DNA of 7,167 nucleotides from Rhodoferax sp. (GCA_028292305.1 JAQGMQ010000406.1:1-7167); one strand, 5' to 3'; counted from the stretch's first letter, positions 1 to 6,373 are shown. Notes: generated by a model from the sequence alone, not told the origin. A program made the numbers and translations.

Positions 1-569
1 CCGAAGTCTCGATCGACCTCAGCCTGTCTGACGCCACCGTCGACCTGATCGGCGAAGGGTTCGACGCGGCAATCGGCGGCGGCATCGAGCTGTCGCCCGG
101 CGTGGTGGCGCGCGAGCTGGCGCGCATCCACATCGTGGCCGCGGCGGCACCGGCGTACCTGGCGGGCAAGCCCATGCCTGGCCATCCCACCGACCTGGCA
201 GCGTTCGACGGCATCGTGCGCCGCTCGCAGCCCACCGGCCGCGTGCGCAGCTGGGCGATGCGCAACGGCCGCGGCGACGAGGCGCCCGCCGAGATGCGCA
301 CCCGCGTGATCTTCAGCGACCCCGAGGCGATGTGCCAGGCGGCGCTGATGGGCCTGGGCATCGCACTGCTGCCGATGCCGTTTGCCCGGCCCTGGCTCAC
401 CAGCGGCGGTCTGGTGCGCGTACTGCCGGGCTGGTGGGCCGACGGTGGTCCGCTGTCGCTGTATTACCCGAGCAAGCGCCAGCTGCCGGCACGCACGCGG
501 GTGTTCGTGGAGCACGTGGTGACGCAGTTCCGCGAACAGGATTTCGCGCAGCGCATGCTGGGTAGCTGA
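1..569 (+). CDS. LysR-type transcriptional regulator, C-terminal part (5' truncated)
   Basis: This is the effector-binding half of a LysR-type regulator; the DNA-binding N-terminus lies before the window. The frame is open from base 3 and gives about 188 residues to the TGA at 567-569. The stretch VDLIGEGFDAAIGGG near the beginning is the classic LysR signature in which a VDL..EGFD.AI core precedes the first substrate-binding lobe. It is followed by VARELARI, by PAYLAGKPMPGHPTDLAAF (the usual 'aSPaYL...G.P..p.dL' segment), and by MCQAALMGLGIALLPMPFA, the hinge strand with its 'v.aGlGia.lP' pattern. Members of this family are about 300 residues and bind small, often aromatic, effectors. The gene points toward the catabolic genes, but its target may instead be a divergent gene to the left. 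It ends 113 bases before the VOC gene. Family assignment is firm; effector and target are unknown. Confidence 0.9.
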   Translation, partial: EVSIDLSLSDATVDLIGEGFDAAIGGGIELSPGVVARELARIHIVAAAAPAYLAGKPMPGHPTDLAAFDGIVRRSQPTGRVRSWAMRNGRGDEAPAEMRTRVIFSDPEAMCQAALMGLGIALLPMPFARPWLTSGGLVRVLPGWWADGGPLSLYYPSKRQLPARTRVFVEHVVTQFREQDFAQRMLGS

Positions 570-598
570 CCCCTGGTGCGAGGGCGAATCGGCACGCC

Positions 599-617
599 AG
601 TCTCACTTGCTGAGACT
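599..617. promoter_or_regulatory. Perfect inverted repeat, candidate operator
   Basis: AGTCTCA (599-605) and TGAGACT (611-617) are exact reverse complements separated by five bases. The repeat lies 30 bases after the LysR stop and five bases before a TTGACA hexamer. No T-run follows, so an intrinsic terminator is unlikely. The position suits an operator dyad for the LysR or IclR regulator, but that role is inferred from location alone. Confidence 0.4.
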
Positions 618-622
618 CTGGA

Positions 623-651
623 TTGACACCCGGGAGCCCGGAAACGACAGT
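623..651 (+). promoter_or_regulatory. Possible sigma-70 promoter before the VOC gene
   Basis: TTGACA at 623-628 matches the -35 consensus exactly. With a 17-base spacer the -10 position reads GACAGT (646-651), only three of six matches, so the promoter is weak or needs an activator. Transcription would begin near 658 and give a leader of about 25 bases to the ATG at 683. This supports the later start codon, because the alternative TTG at 623 would lie inside the -35 element. Confidence 0.3.
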
Positions 652-682
652 CGCGGCACTGCCCACCACCCAGGTCGCCGCC

Positions 683-1507
683 ATGGAACTCCAAGCCTCT
701 CTGCAAAAAATTAGCCTCCGCTCGCCCGACCCGCTGGCCATGGCCCGCTTCTACGGCGGCACCTACGGCATGGCGCTGACGCCAGTCGAAGGCGGCTACC
801 TCTGCCGCGGCGCGGGCCGCCAGGTGCAGGTGACCACCGGGCCGGCCAACCAGCTCGGCCATGCGCAGTTCGGCCTGCACACTGCGGCGGCCTGGGATGC
901 CTTCAAGACGCGCGCCGCCTCGCTGCAGCAAGAGCCGCTGCCGGCCACGGTCGGCGCGCCGGAGGCCGTGGCGCTGCGTGACCCGGATGGCAACCTCGTC
1001 GTGTTCACCGCACCGACGACCGCCACCACGGACACCGACGTCACCCTGCCGCCAGCCACGCTGCAGCACTTCGCGCTGCGCACGCCGCACATCGCCGAGA
1101 TGCTGGCGTTCTACACCGAGCAGGTCGGGCTGGTGCTGTCGGACGCGGTGCGCGACCCCGAAGGCCAGCTGCGTGCCTGCTTCCTGCGCAGCGACGGCCT
1201 GCACCATGCGCTGGCGTTGTTCTTCGCGCCGGCGGCGTGCTTCGACCACCAGTCGTTCGAAGCACCGGACTGGGCCAGCATGAAGACCTGGGGCGACCAC
1301 ATGGCCGCGCTGCGTGTGCCCATCGTCTGGGGCATCGGCCGGCACGGGCCGGGCAACGACGTGTTCTTCATGGTGCGCGACCCCGACGGCAACCTGGCCG
1401 AGATTTCATCGGAGATCGAACACTGCGCGCCGGGCCGGCCGGCGGGTACATGGGCGCATGAGGAACGCACGCTGAACCTCTGGGGCAAGGCCATCCTGCG
1501 CAGCTGA
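683..1507 (+). CDS. Two-domain VOC protein, extradiol dioxygenase-like
   Basis: The product of 274 residues has two vicinal-oxygen-chelate modules, roughly residues 6-110 and 126-245, each ending in a DPDGNL turn. This is the architecture of type I extradiol dioxygenases such as BphC and catechol 2,3-dioxygenase, which use Fe(II) to open catechol rings next to the hydroxyls. The second module carries a candidate metal triad: H129 (LQHFALRTP), H174 or H175 (GLHHALALFF) and E240 (DGNLAEIS). Residues 219-240 fit the extradiol signature G-x-H...P-x-G...E, except that Met230 stands where Tyr is expected. The frame is open upstream to a TTG at 623, but ATG 683 is preferred because it begins just before the first domain; neither start has a clear ribosome-binding site. 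The IclR gene starts 31 bases downstream, so they are probably cotranscribed. It could instead be a catalytically different VOC enzyme. Family is firm, ring cleavage is likely, substrate is unknown. Confidence 0.8.
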   Translation: MELQASLQKISLRSPDPLAMARFYGGTYGMALTPVEGGYLCRGAGRQVQVTTGPANQLGHAQFGLHTAAAWDAFKTRAASLQQEPLPATVGAPEAVALRDPDGNLVVFTAPTTATTDTDVTLPPATLQHFALRTPHIAEMLAFYTEQVGLVLSDAVRDPEGQLRACFLRSDGLHHALALFFAPAACFDHQSFEAPDWASMKTWGDHMAALRVPIVWGIGRHGPGNDVFFMVRDPDGNLAEISSEIEHCAPGRPAGTWAHEERTLNLWGKAILRS

Positions 1508-1538
1508 TTCGCAGCACAAGACATCGAAAGTTTTCACC

Positions 1539-2321
1539 ATGTCAGGCACCAACCGCATGCTGCGCATCCTCGGGCTGTTCCGTCCGGAGCGGCCGGTGAT
1601 CACGCCCGAATGGCTGATCACCGAGCTGGGCGTTTCGCGCGCCAGCGTCTACCGCGACCTGGGCCAGCTGGCCCGCGCCGGCATGCTCGAACGCGTGGCC
1701 GACCGGGGTTATGTGCTGGGGCCGATGGTGGTCGAACTCGACCGCCAGATCCGCCTGGCCGACCCGCTGCTCGAAGCCGCGCAGGAGCTGCCGGCCAAGC
1801 TGGCCCATGACACCGGCGGCACCATCCTGCTGTGCCGATTCCATGGCAGCAAGGTGATGTGCATCCACCAGGTCAACGGCCACAATGCCGCGCTGTCGGT
1901 GAGTTATGAACGCGGCCGCGCCATGCCGCTGTACCGCGGCGCCACGTCGAAGATCATCCTGGCCAACCTGCCGCCGAACCAGCTCAAGCAGCTGTGGACG
2001 GCCGAGCGCGCCGCGCTGGTGGCGGCCGGCCTGCCCGATGACTTCAGCCAGCTCACGCAGGTGCTTGCCGCGTTGCGCCAGACGGGCTACTGCGTGACCG
2101 AAGGCGAGGTCGACCCCGACGCCGTGGGCTTCGCCGTGCCGCTGCGCGACGGCGAGCATCTGCTCGGCAGCCTGAGCGTGGTGATGCCGGCCGCCCAGCT
2201 CGGCGCCGCCTTGCGCAAGACCACGCTGGCCCGCCTGCAAAGCGCGGCCGGCCGCATCGAAGGCCGGCTGCAGGACCAACGCGAACACGCCCGCGCCACC
2301 AAGAAGACGGAGACCCCATGA
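1539..2321 (+). CDS. IclR-family transcriptional regulator
   Basis: At 260 residues this is the normal IclR length. An N-terminal winged helix-turn-helix spans about residues 8-60, with ITPEWLITELG followed by the recognition helix SRASVYRDLGQL (33-44) and a wing ending in GYVLG. The effector domain includes the typical segment GRAMPLYRGATSKIILANLP (126-145) and a C-terminal strand GEHLLGSLSVVMP. Proteins of this family often control aromatic catabolism; E. coli MhpR is an IclR-type activator of the mhp genes, whose first enzyme is homologous to the next gene here. The ATG at 1539 has a modest GAAAG eight bases upstream. Its stop overlaps the hydroxylase start as ATGA, indicating translational coupling and that regulator and enzyme share one transcript. 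Whether it activates or represses, and its effector, cannot be read; the inverted repeat at 599-617 is one candidate site. Confidence 0.92.
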   Translation: MSGTNRMLRILGLFRPERPVITPEWLITELGVSRASVYRDLGQLARAGMLERVADRGYVLGPMVVELDRQIRLADPLLEAAQELPAKLAHDTGGTILLCRFHGSKVMCIHQVNGHNAALSVSYERGRAMPLYRGATSKIILANLPPNQLKQLWTAERAALVAAGLPDDFSQLTQVLAALRQTGYCVTEGEVDPDAVGFAVPLRDGEHLLGSLSVVMPAAQLGAALRKTTLARLQSAAGRIEGRLQDQREHARATKKTETP

Positions 2322-3970
2322 ACGCCGCCCTGCCCCTGTCGTCGCTGCCGCCGCCGCCGCCCATGGCCGGCGAGAGACACTTTCCTGTCGTCATCGTCGG
2401 TGCCGGCCCCACCGGCCTGGTGCTGGCCAACCTGCTGGCGCTGCAAGGCGTTAAGACGCTGGTCATCGAGCGCAACACCAGCACCGTGGGTGAACCGCGC
2501 GCCGTCACCATCGACGACGAAAGCCTGCGCACGGTGCAGGCCACCGGCCTCATCGACACGGTGCTGCCGCAGGTGGTGCTGGGTTATGGCGTGCACTACT
2601 ACTCGTGGCGCAACCGCGAGTTCGCGCGCATCGAGCCCCACAGCCTGGAGCATGGGTTTCCCAAGCGGAATGCGTTTCGCCAGCAGGTGCTGGTGGGCCA
2701 ACTGCGCGACGGCTTGGAGCGATTCGACCAAGCCGGCATCTGGTTCGGCACCGAACTGGCCGCGTTCAGGGACGACGGCGCACGGTTGCAGCTGCAGCTG
2801 CGCCAGGCAGGCCAACCCGCAGCCATCAGCTGCGACTGGCTGGTGGCCTGCGACGGTGGGCGCAGCGGTGTGCGCGAGCAGTTGGGCATCCAGCTCACGG
2901 GCAGCACCTACGACGAAAAATGGCTGATCGTTGACCTGCTGGAACGCAACACCGCCTTCCGCCACACCCGCACCTACTGCGACCCGGCGCGGCCCGCGAT
3001 CCGCCTGCCCGGCCCCGAAGGCACGCTGCGCTACGAGTTCATGCTGCACCCCGGCGAAGACCCGGAACAGGTGCTCGACGAAGCCCAACTGCGCCGCTGG
3101 ATCCGTGAACGCAACCCGGCCGACGCCGAGCTGGCCATCACGCGCAAGGTGGTCTATGCGTTCCATGCGCGGGTGGCCGAAAGCTGGCAGTCGGGCCGTG
3201 TGTTCCTGGCCGGCGACGCGGCCCATCTCACGCCGCCATTCGCCGGCCAGGGCATGAACAGCGGCGTGCGTGATGCGGCCAACCTGGCCTGGAAACTGGC
3301 CGCCGTGGTGCGCGGTGACATGGGGCCCGATCTGCTGGCCACCTATGCGCAGGAGCGCAAGCCACATGCCTGGTCGCTCATAGAAATGGCGGTGCGCATC
3401 GGCAGCTTCATGCAGCCGAAATCGGTGCTGTCGGCGATGCTGACGCAGGGCGCGCTGAAGCTGTGCAGCCTGTACCGCCCGGTGCGCGACTACGTGCTGC
3501 AGCTCAAGTTCAAACCCAAGCCGCGTTTCCACGAAGGCTTCTTCGTGAAGGGCCATGACGCGGGCGCGATGGTGTCGGCCGGGCAACTGCTGCCGCAGCC
3601 CAGGGTGGAACTGCCCGGAGGCAGCCAGGTGCTGCTCGACGAGGTGCTGGGCCGCGACTTCGCCTGGCTGGGCCTGGCCGGCGCGGCGCCGCCTGCGGGC
3701 CTGCCCGTCACTTGCCGCCGCGTGCGGGTGGTGGCGCGGCAGGACGACTTTCTGCAGCCCGAACCTGGCTTGGACGCCGTCGTGCGCGATGTGGACGGCG
3801 GGCTGGAAAGCAGCATCCGCAGTGCGGGCGCGAATGCCCTGATGTTGCGCCCCGACCGCTACGTGCTGGCCTACCTGGGCCGTGCTGGCGGGGCTGATGA
3901 CGTTGGCGCGCTGCAGCGGCTCTTCCAGCGCCACGGCTCGGTTACGGCAGCGGCGGCCTTGGCGGCATAG
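2318..3970 (+). CDS. FAD-dependent aromatic hydroxylase, MhpA-like (class A flavoprotein monooxygenase)
   Basis: This cytoplasmic 550-residue enzyme uses NAD(P)H, O2 and FAD to add a hydroxyl group to a phenolic ring. All three class A motifs are present: the FAD dinucleotide fold GAGPTG (28-33) with ribose-binding E51; the DG motif around LVACDGGRSGVR (175-186); and the GD motif VFLAGDAAHLTPPFAGQGMN (295-314). It resembles E. coli MhpA, 3-(3-hydroxyphenyl)propionate hydroxylase of 554 residues, along most of its length, including IDDESLRT, the RRNAF-like KRNAF (116-120), the CDPARP segment, LQLKFKPKPRF (394-404) and the thioredoxin-like C-terminal tail with LMLRPDRYVLA. A GGAG (2309-2312) five bases before ATG 2318 is a good ribosome-binding site; ATG 2363 is a less likely alternative. 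The exact phenol used is unknown: hydroxyphenylpropionate, resorcinol-type or another hydroxylated acid are all possible, so no gene symbol is given. Confidence 0.93.
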   Translation: MNAALPLSSLPPPPPMAGERHFPVVIVGAGPTGLVLANLLALQGVKTLVIERNTSTVGEPRAVTIDDESLRTVQATGLIDTVLPQVVLGYGVHYYSWRNREFARIEPHSLEHGFPKRNAFRQQVLVGQLRDGLERFDQAGIWFGTELAAFRDDGARLQLQLRQAGQPAAISCDWLVACDGGRSGVREQLGIQLTGSTYDEKWLIVDLLERNTAFRHTRTYCDPARPAIRLPGPEGTLRYEFMLHPGEDPEQVLDEAQLRRWIRERNPADAELAITRKVVYAFHARVAESWQSGRVFLAGDAAHLTPPFAGQGMNSGVRDAANLAWKLAAVVRGDMGPDLLATYAQERKPHAWSLIEMAVRIGSFMQPKSVLSAMLTQGALKLCSLYRPVRDYVLQLKFKPKPRFHEGFFVKGHDAGAMVSAGQLLPQPRVELPGGSQVLLDEVLGRDFAWLGLAGAAPPAGLPVTCRRVRVVARQDDFLQPEPGLDAVVRDVDGGLESSIRSAGANALMLRPDRYVLAYLGRAGGADDVGALQRLFQRHGSVTAAAALAA

Positions 3971-4046
3971 GGCCTGTGTCAACCACCGCGGACTTGCATT
4001 CCACTCAACCGCCAGGCGGCACCAAGACCGCTCACTTTCACCCTTC

Positions 4047-4052
4047 AGGAGA
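4047..4052 (+). promoter_or_regulatory. Shine-Dalgarno site of the binding-protein gene
   Basis: AGGAGA lies six bases before ATG 4059 and fixes the start of the binding-protein gene, even though its frame stays open upstream to 3882 inside the hydroxylase gene. It is the strongest ribosome-binding site in the window. Confidence 0.75.
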
Positions 4053-4058
4053 CACACC

Positions 4059-5033
4059 ATGACCCATCGCCTACCCGCGCTTCTGGCCACAGCCATGCTG
4101 GCCGCAATGACCATGTCCGCGCACGCGCAGGACTTCCCGACCAAACCCGTGCGGGTGGTCACGCCCTTCCCCGCCGGCAGCGGCCCCGAGGTCGCGCTGC
4201 GCCTGGTGGCCGACCGCCTGAGCAAACGCTGGGGCCAGCCGGTCATCGTCGACAACCGGCCCGGCGCCAGCGGCTTCATCGCCATCGAAGCCGTCAAACG
4301 CGCCACGCCCGACGGCCACGAGTTGCTGCAGATGGACAACGCACAAATGGCCGCGCAGCCCTTTCTGTTCAAGAAGCTGCCCTACGAACTGCTGCGCGAC
4401 TTCGAGCCGCTGACGCCGATCTTTCGCAACTACTTCTTCGTGACCGTGCCGGCGGGCAGCCGCTACAAAAGCATGAGCGACCTGGTGGCCGCGGCCCGCG
4501 CCGCGCCGAACCAGGTGAACTACGGCTCGTGGTTCGTCGGCAGCCCGGGCCACATCGGTGCCGCGATGCTGGAGACGGCCACCGCCACCAGGATGACCCA
4601 TGTGCCGTACAAGGAGATGTCGCAGCTGTACGTGGCCGTGGGCAACCAGGAGGTCGACTAGGCCTTCGGCAGCGCGGCCAGCGCGGGCGGCATGCAGCGC
4701 GCGGGCAGGACGCGTTACCTGGCGGTGGCCGCACCCGCGCGTGTGGCCGGCTTCAACGACGTGCCCACCGTGGCCGAATCGGGCGGGCCCGCAGGCTTCG
4801 AGCTCAGTGCCTGGACGGCGCTGCTCGCCCCCAAGGGCACGCCGAAGGCCGTCGTCGAAAAGATCCAGAAGGACGTGGCCGCCGTGCTGGCCGAGCCCGA
4901 CGTGAAGGACAAATACGCCACCCTGTTCTACGAGCCCTACGCGCTCAATTCAGAGCAGTTCCTGCAGCAGCTGCGCAGCGACACCACGCGTTATGGCGAC
5001 ACCATCAAGCGCCTCAACATTTCCCTCGACTGA
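4059..5033 (+). pseudogene. Bug/TctC-type tricarboxylate transporter substrate-binding protein, interrupted by an amber codon
   Basis: Read through its internal stop, this gene encodes 324 codons, the usual length of a Bug-family periplasmic binding protein. These proteins capture carboxylates for tripartite tricarboxylate transporters or act as orphan sensors. A signal peptide covers residues 1-23 (hydrophobic LPALLATAMLAAM, cleavage after AHA). The mature part opens with FPTKPVRVVTPFPAGSGPE, the diagnostic Bug N-terminus, then IVDNRPGASGFIA (63-75), MTHVPYK (179-185) and, after the stop, VPTVAESG and LLAPKGTPKAVVEKI. Codon 201 is TAG (4659-4661) in the context VGNQEVD-stop-AFGSAASAG. Frame and family similarity continue unchanged on both sides, so this is a single point change, most likely TGG (Trp) to TAG. 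The truncated 200-residue product lacks the C-terminal 123 residues and should not fold into a working clamshell. No membrane subunits (TctA, TctB) are nearby. Sequencing error is the main alternative; suppression is possible but unsupported. Confidence 0.88.
4659..4661 (+). other. In-frame amber (TAG) codon inside the binding-protein gene
   Basis: The codon follows GTC GAC and precedes GCC TTC GGC. The upstream segment (from 4059) and the downstream segment (to 5033) are in the same frame, so no insertion or deletion is needed to explain the break. Trp at this position is inferred from the Bug pattern in which an aromatic or bulky residue follows G-x-V-D. Confidence 0.9.
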
Positions 5034-5040
5034 CCCTACC

Positions 5041-5089
5041 ACCCCTCACCCCTCACCCCTCACCCCTCACCCATCACCCATCACCCATC
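5041..5089. repeat. Heptanucleotide tandem repeat, seven units
   Basis: Four copies of ACCCCTC (5041-5068) are followed by three copies of ACCCATC (5069-5089), then a partial ACC. The units differ only at the fifth base, and copies of each type are adjacent, which suggests expansion by slippage after one substitution. The tract ends 14 bases before the FAH start codon. On the minus strand it reads as seven runs of three or four G with 3-4 base spacers. Confidence 0.95.
5042..5066 (-). other. G-quadruplex motif on the minus strand
   Basis: Four runs of four G separated by TGA spacers lie within the heptamer tract on the minus strand, meeting the standard intramolecular quadruplex pattern with 3-base loops. 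Three further GGG runs extend the motif to 5086. The G-rich strand is the template for the FAH gene. Folding in the cell is inferred. Confidence 0.6.
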
Positions 5090-5103
5090 ACCAAAGCACC
5101 ACC

Positions 5104-5943
5104 ATGAAACTCATCAGCTACGTCCACCACGGCCAGGCCGGCTGGGGCATCGCCCACGGCGACAGCGTCGTACCCCTGCATAACGCGCAGTACCCCACCC
5201 TGCTCAGCGCGCTGCAAGCCGGCAAGCTCGAAGGCATCGCCGCCGAGGCCCGCGCGCCGGCCATTGCGCTGGCCGACATCCAGTACCTGCCCGTGATCCC
5301 CACGCCCGGCAAGATCTTCTGCGTGGGCCACAACTACGAAGAGCACCGCATCGAAACCGCGCGCGACAAGACCCTGCACCCGCTGCTGTTCATGCGTGTG
5401 GCCGAGTCACAAACGGCCCATCTGCAGCCCCTGTTGCTGCCACCCGAATCCATTCAACTGGATTACGAGGGCGAGATCGCGGTGGTGATCGGCAAGGCCG
5501 GCCGGCGCATCCGCGAAGAAGACGCCTGGGACCACGTAGCCGGCTACAGCGCCTACAACGACGGCTCGGTGCGCGACTGGCAGAAGCACACGCTGCAGTT
5601 CACCGCGGGCAAGAACTTCAGCGGCACCGGCGCCTTCGGACCCTGGCTGGTCACGCGGGGCGAGATCGCCGATGGCGCCGAGCTCACGCTGGAAACGCGG
5701 CTCAACGGCACGGTGATGCAGCACACCACCACGGCCTCGATGATCTTCCCCATCCCCGTGCTGATCCATTACATCTCGGCCTTCACCACGCTGCAGCCCG
5801 GCGATGTGATCGTCACCGGCACGCCGGGCGGCGTGGGTGCCAAACGCACGCCACCGGTGTGGATGAAGGCCGGCGACCAGGTCGAGATCGACGTAAGCCA
5901 GGTCGGGGTATTGGTCAACACCATCGTGGCGGAAGCGGGCTGA
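5104..5943 (+). CDS. Fumarylacetoacetate hydrolase (FAH) family protein
   Basis: This 279-residue cytoplasmic enzyme has the FAH fold, whose members hydrolyse C-C bonds of acylpyruvates or fumarylpyruvate, or isomerise and decarboxylate ring-fission products using Mg2+ or Mn2+. The N-terminal lid (1-65) is followed by the active-site segment GHNYEEHRIE (75-84), the metal ligands E122 and E124 in DYEGEIAVVIGK, and D153 in YNDGSVRDWQ. GKNFSGTGAFGPWLV (169-183) and TGTPGGVG (238-245) complete the conserved core. No key residue is missing. The frame stays open upstream through the heptamer repeat to an ATG at 4993, but that extension is low-complexity Pro/His/Ser/Thr, and family alignment favours ATG 5104. 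The start has no Shine-Dalgarno sequence. With the hydroxylase and VOC gene it would handle the opened ring. Fumarylpyruvate hydrolase, acylpyruvase and homoprotocatechuate-type isomerase cannot be separated by eye. Confidence 0.9.
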   Translation: MKLISYVHHGQAGWGIAHGDSVVPLHNAQYPTLLSALQAGKLEGIAAEARAPAIALADIQYLPVIPTPGKIFCVGHNYEEHRIETARDKTLHPLLFMRVAESQTAHLQPLLLPPESIQLDYEGEIAVVIGKAGRRIREEDAWDHVAGYSAYNDGSVRDWQKHTLQFTAGKNFSGTGAFGPWLVTRGEIADGAELTLETRLNGTVMQHTTTASMIFPIPVLIHYISAFTTLQPGDVIVTGTPGGVGAKRTPPVWMKAGDQVEIDVSQVGVLVNTIVAEAG

Positions 5944-5944
5944 C

Positions 5945-6373
5945 ATGGGCGCCGCCCCGCCACCCGAACGCGCTCAGCACGATGGCACTTCGGTGACTGC
6001 CCGCAATGAGGCCGGACTCGCCGCAGCCGAAGAAGCGCGGCGCCTGGCCATGCTGGCAGCCAACACGCGCGCCTTGAAAGCACTGTGCGCCGAGACCCTG
6101 GTTTACGTGCATTCCAGCGGCGCGACCGATAGCCGCGAGAGTTATCTGCACAAGCTGAACAGCGGCGCGCTGCGTTATGAGGCGCTGGCGTTCGTGGCAC
6201 CGCGCTACACGCTGATCGGCACGACAGGTCTGGTACACGCCGGCATGCGCGCAACCGTGCTGCGCGGTGGCGGTCGGCATGCGGTGGCCAGCAACACGCT
6301 GGCGGTGTGGACGTTCGAAGAAGGCAGATGGACGCTGCAGGCGGTGCAGGCTTCGCCGTTGGCAGCGGCGTGA
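5945..6373 (+). CDS. Small NTF2-like (DUF4440/SnoaL-type) protein
   Basis: A protein of 142 residues with the NTF2-like cone fold pattern: an N-terminal helix (AAEEARRLAMLAANTRALKAL, about residues 26-47, interrupted here in quotation only by its length class), then ETLVYVHSSGATDSRESYL (50-68), LNSGALRYEAL, and C-terminal strands NTLAVWTFEEGRWTLQAVQ (117-135). 'VYVHSSG..dsr.syl..l.sG...Y' is typical of DUF4440-like proteins, which include small isomerases, hydratases and proteins of unknown role. The ATG lies one base after the FAH stop, so translation is probably coupled. A GTG at 5993 is an alternative start that would remove a weakly conserved, Pro-rich 16-residue extension. As the last gene of the run it may assist the pathway, for example by acting on a ring-fission intermediate, but no catalytic residue can be assigned. 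Confidence 0.75.
   Translation: MGAAPPPERAQHDGTSVTARNEAGLAAAEEARRLAMLAANTRALKALCAETLVYVHSSGATDSRESYLHKLNSGALRYEALAFVAPRYTLIGTTGLVHAGMRATVLRGGGRHAVASNTLAVWTFEEGRWTLQAVQASPLAAA

Larger units (their letters stand above)
5034..5103 (+). promoter_or_regulatory. C-rich, G-poor leader; candidate Rho-utilisation (rut) region
   Basis: Between the binding-protein stop and the FAH start there are 70 bases with only one G (5096). The RNA would be unstructured and rich in pyrimidine-C dimers, the composition that Rho factor prefers. No Shine-Dalgarno sequence can exist here, so the FAH start must be reached by S1-assisted or coupled initiation. The Rho role is inference from composition. Confidence 0.35.

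Noticed and set aside
464..1345. Minus-strand frame of 293 codons opposite the LysR end and VOC gene
   Set aside because: It shows no recognisable motif and mirrors the codon structure of the real + strand genes.
1542..2288. Minus-strand frame of 248 codons opposite the IclR gene
   Set aside because: It is contained within a well-supported regulator gene and its composition is that of a GC-rich shadow.
4009..4019. CCGCC-A-GGCGG inverted repeat before the binding-protein gene
   Set aside because: The 5-bp arms with a single central base are too short and too GC-typical to stand out, and no T-run follows.
3882..4058. Upstream extension of the binding-protein frame
   Set aside because: The extension overlaps the hydroxylase gene, lacks sense, and would bury a clear signal peptide that follows the AGGAGA site and ATG 4059.
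2087..4372. Minus-strand open frame of 761 codons
   Set aside because: It lies opposite the IclR, hydroxylase and binding-protein genes, all with clear family motifs, and its translation is rich in Arg, Ala, Gln and His without domain pattern. Long antisense frames are expected at this G+C content.
4659..4661. Pyrrolysine or other programmed recoding at TAG
   Set aside because: Bug proteins need no special residue here, and no recoding element or dedicated tRNA is visible; a point nonsense change is simpler.
5041..5089. CRISPR array
   Set aside because: The units are 7 bases and directly abutting, with no spacers or cas genes; this is a simple-sequence repeat.
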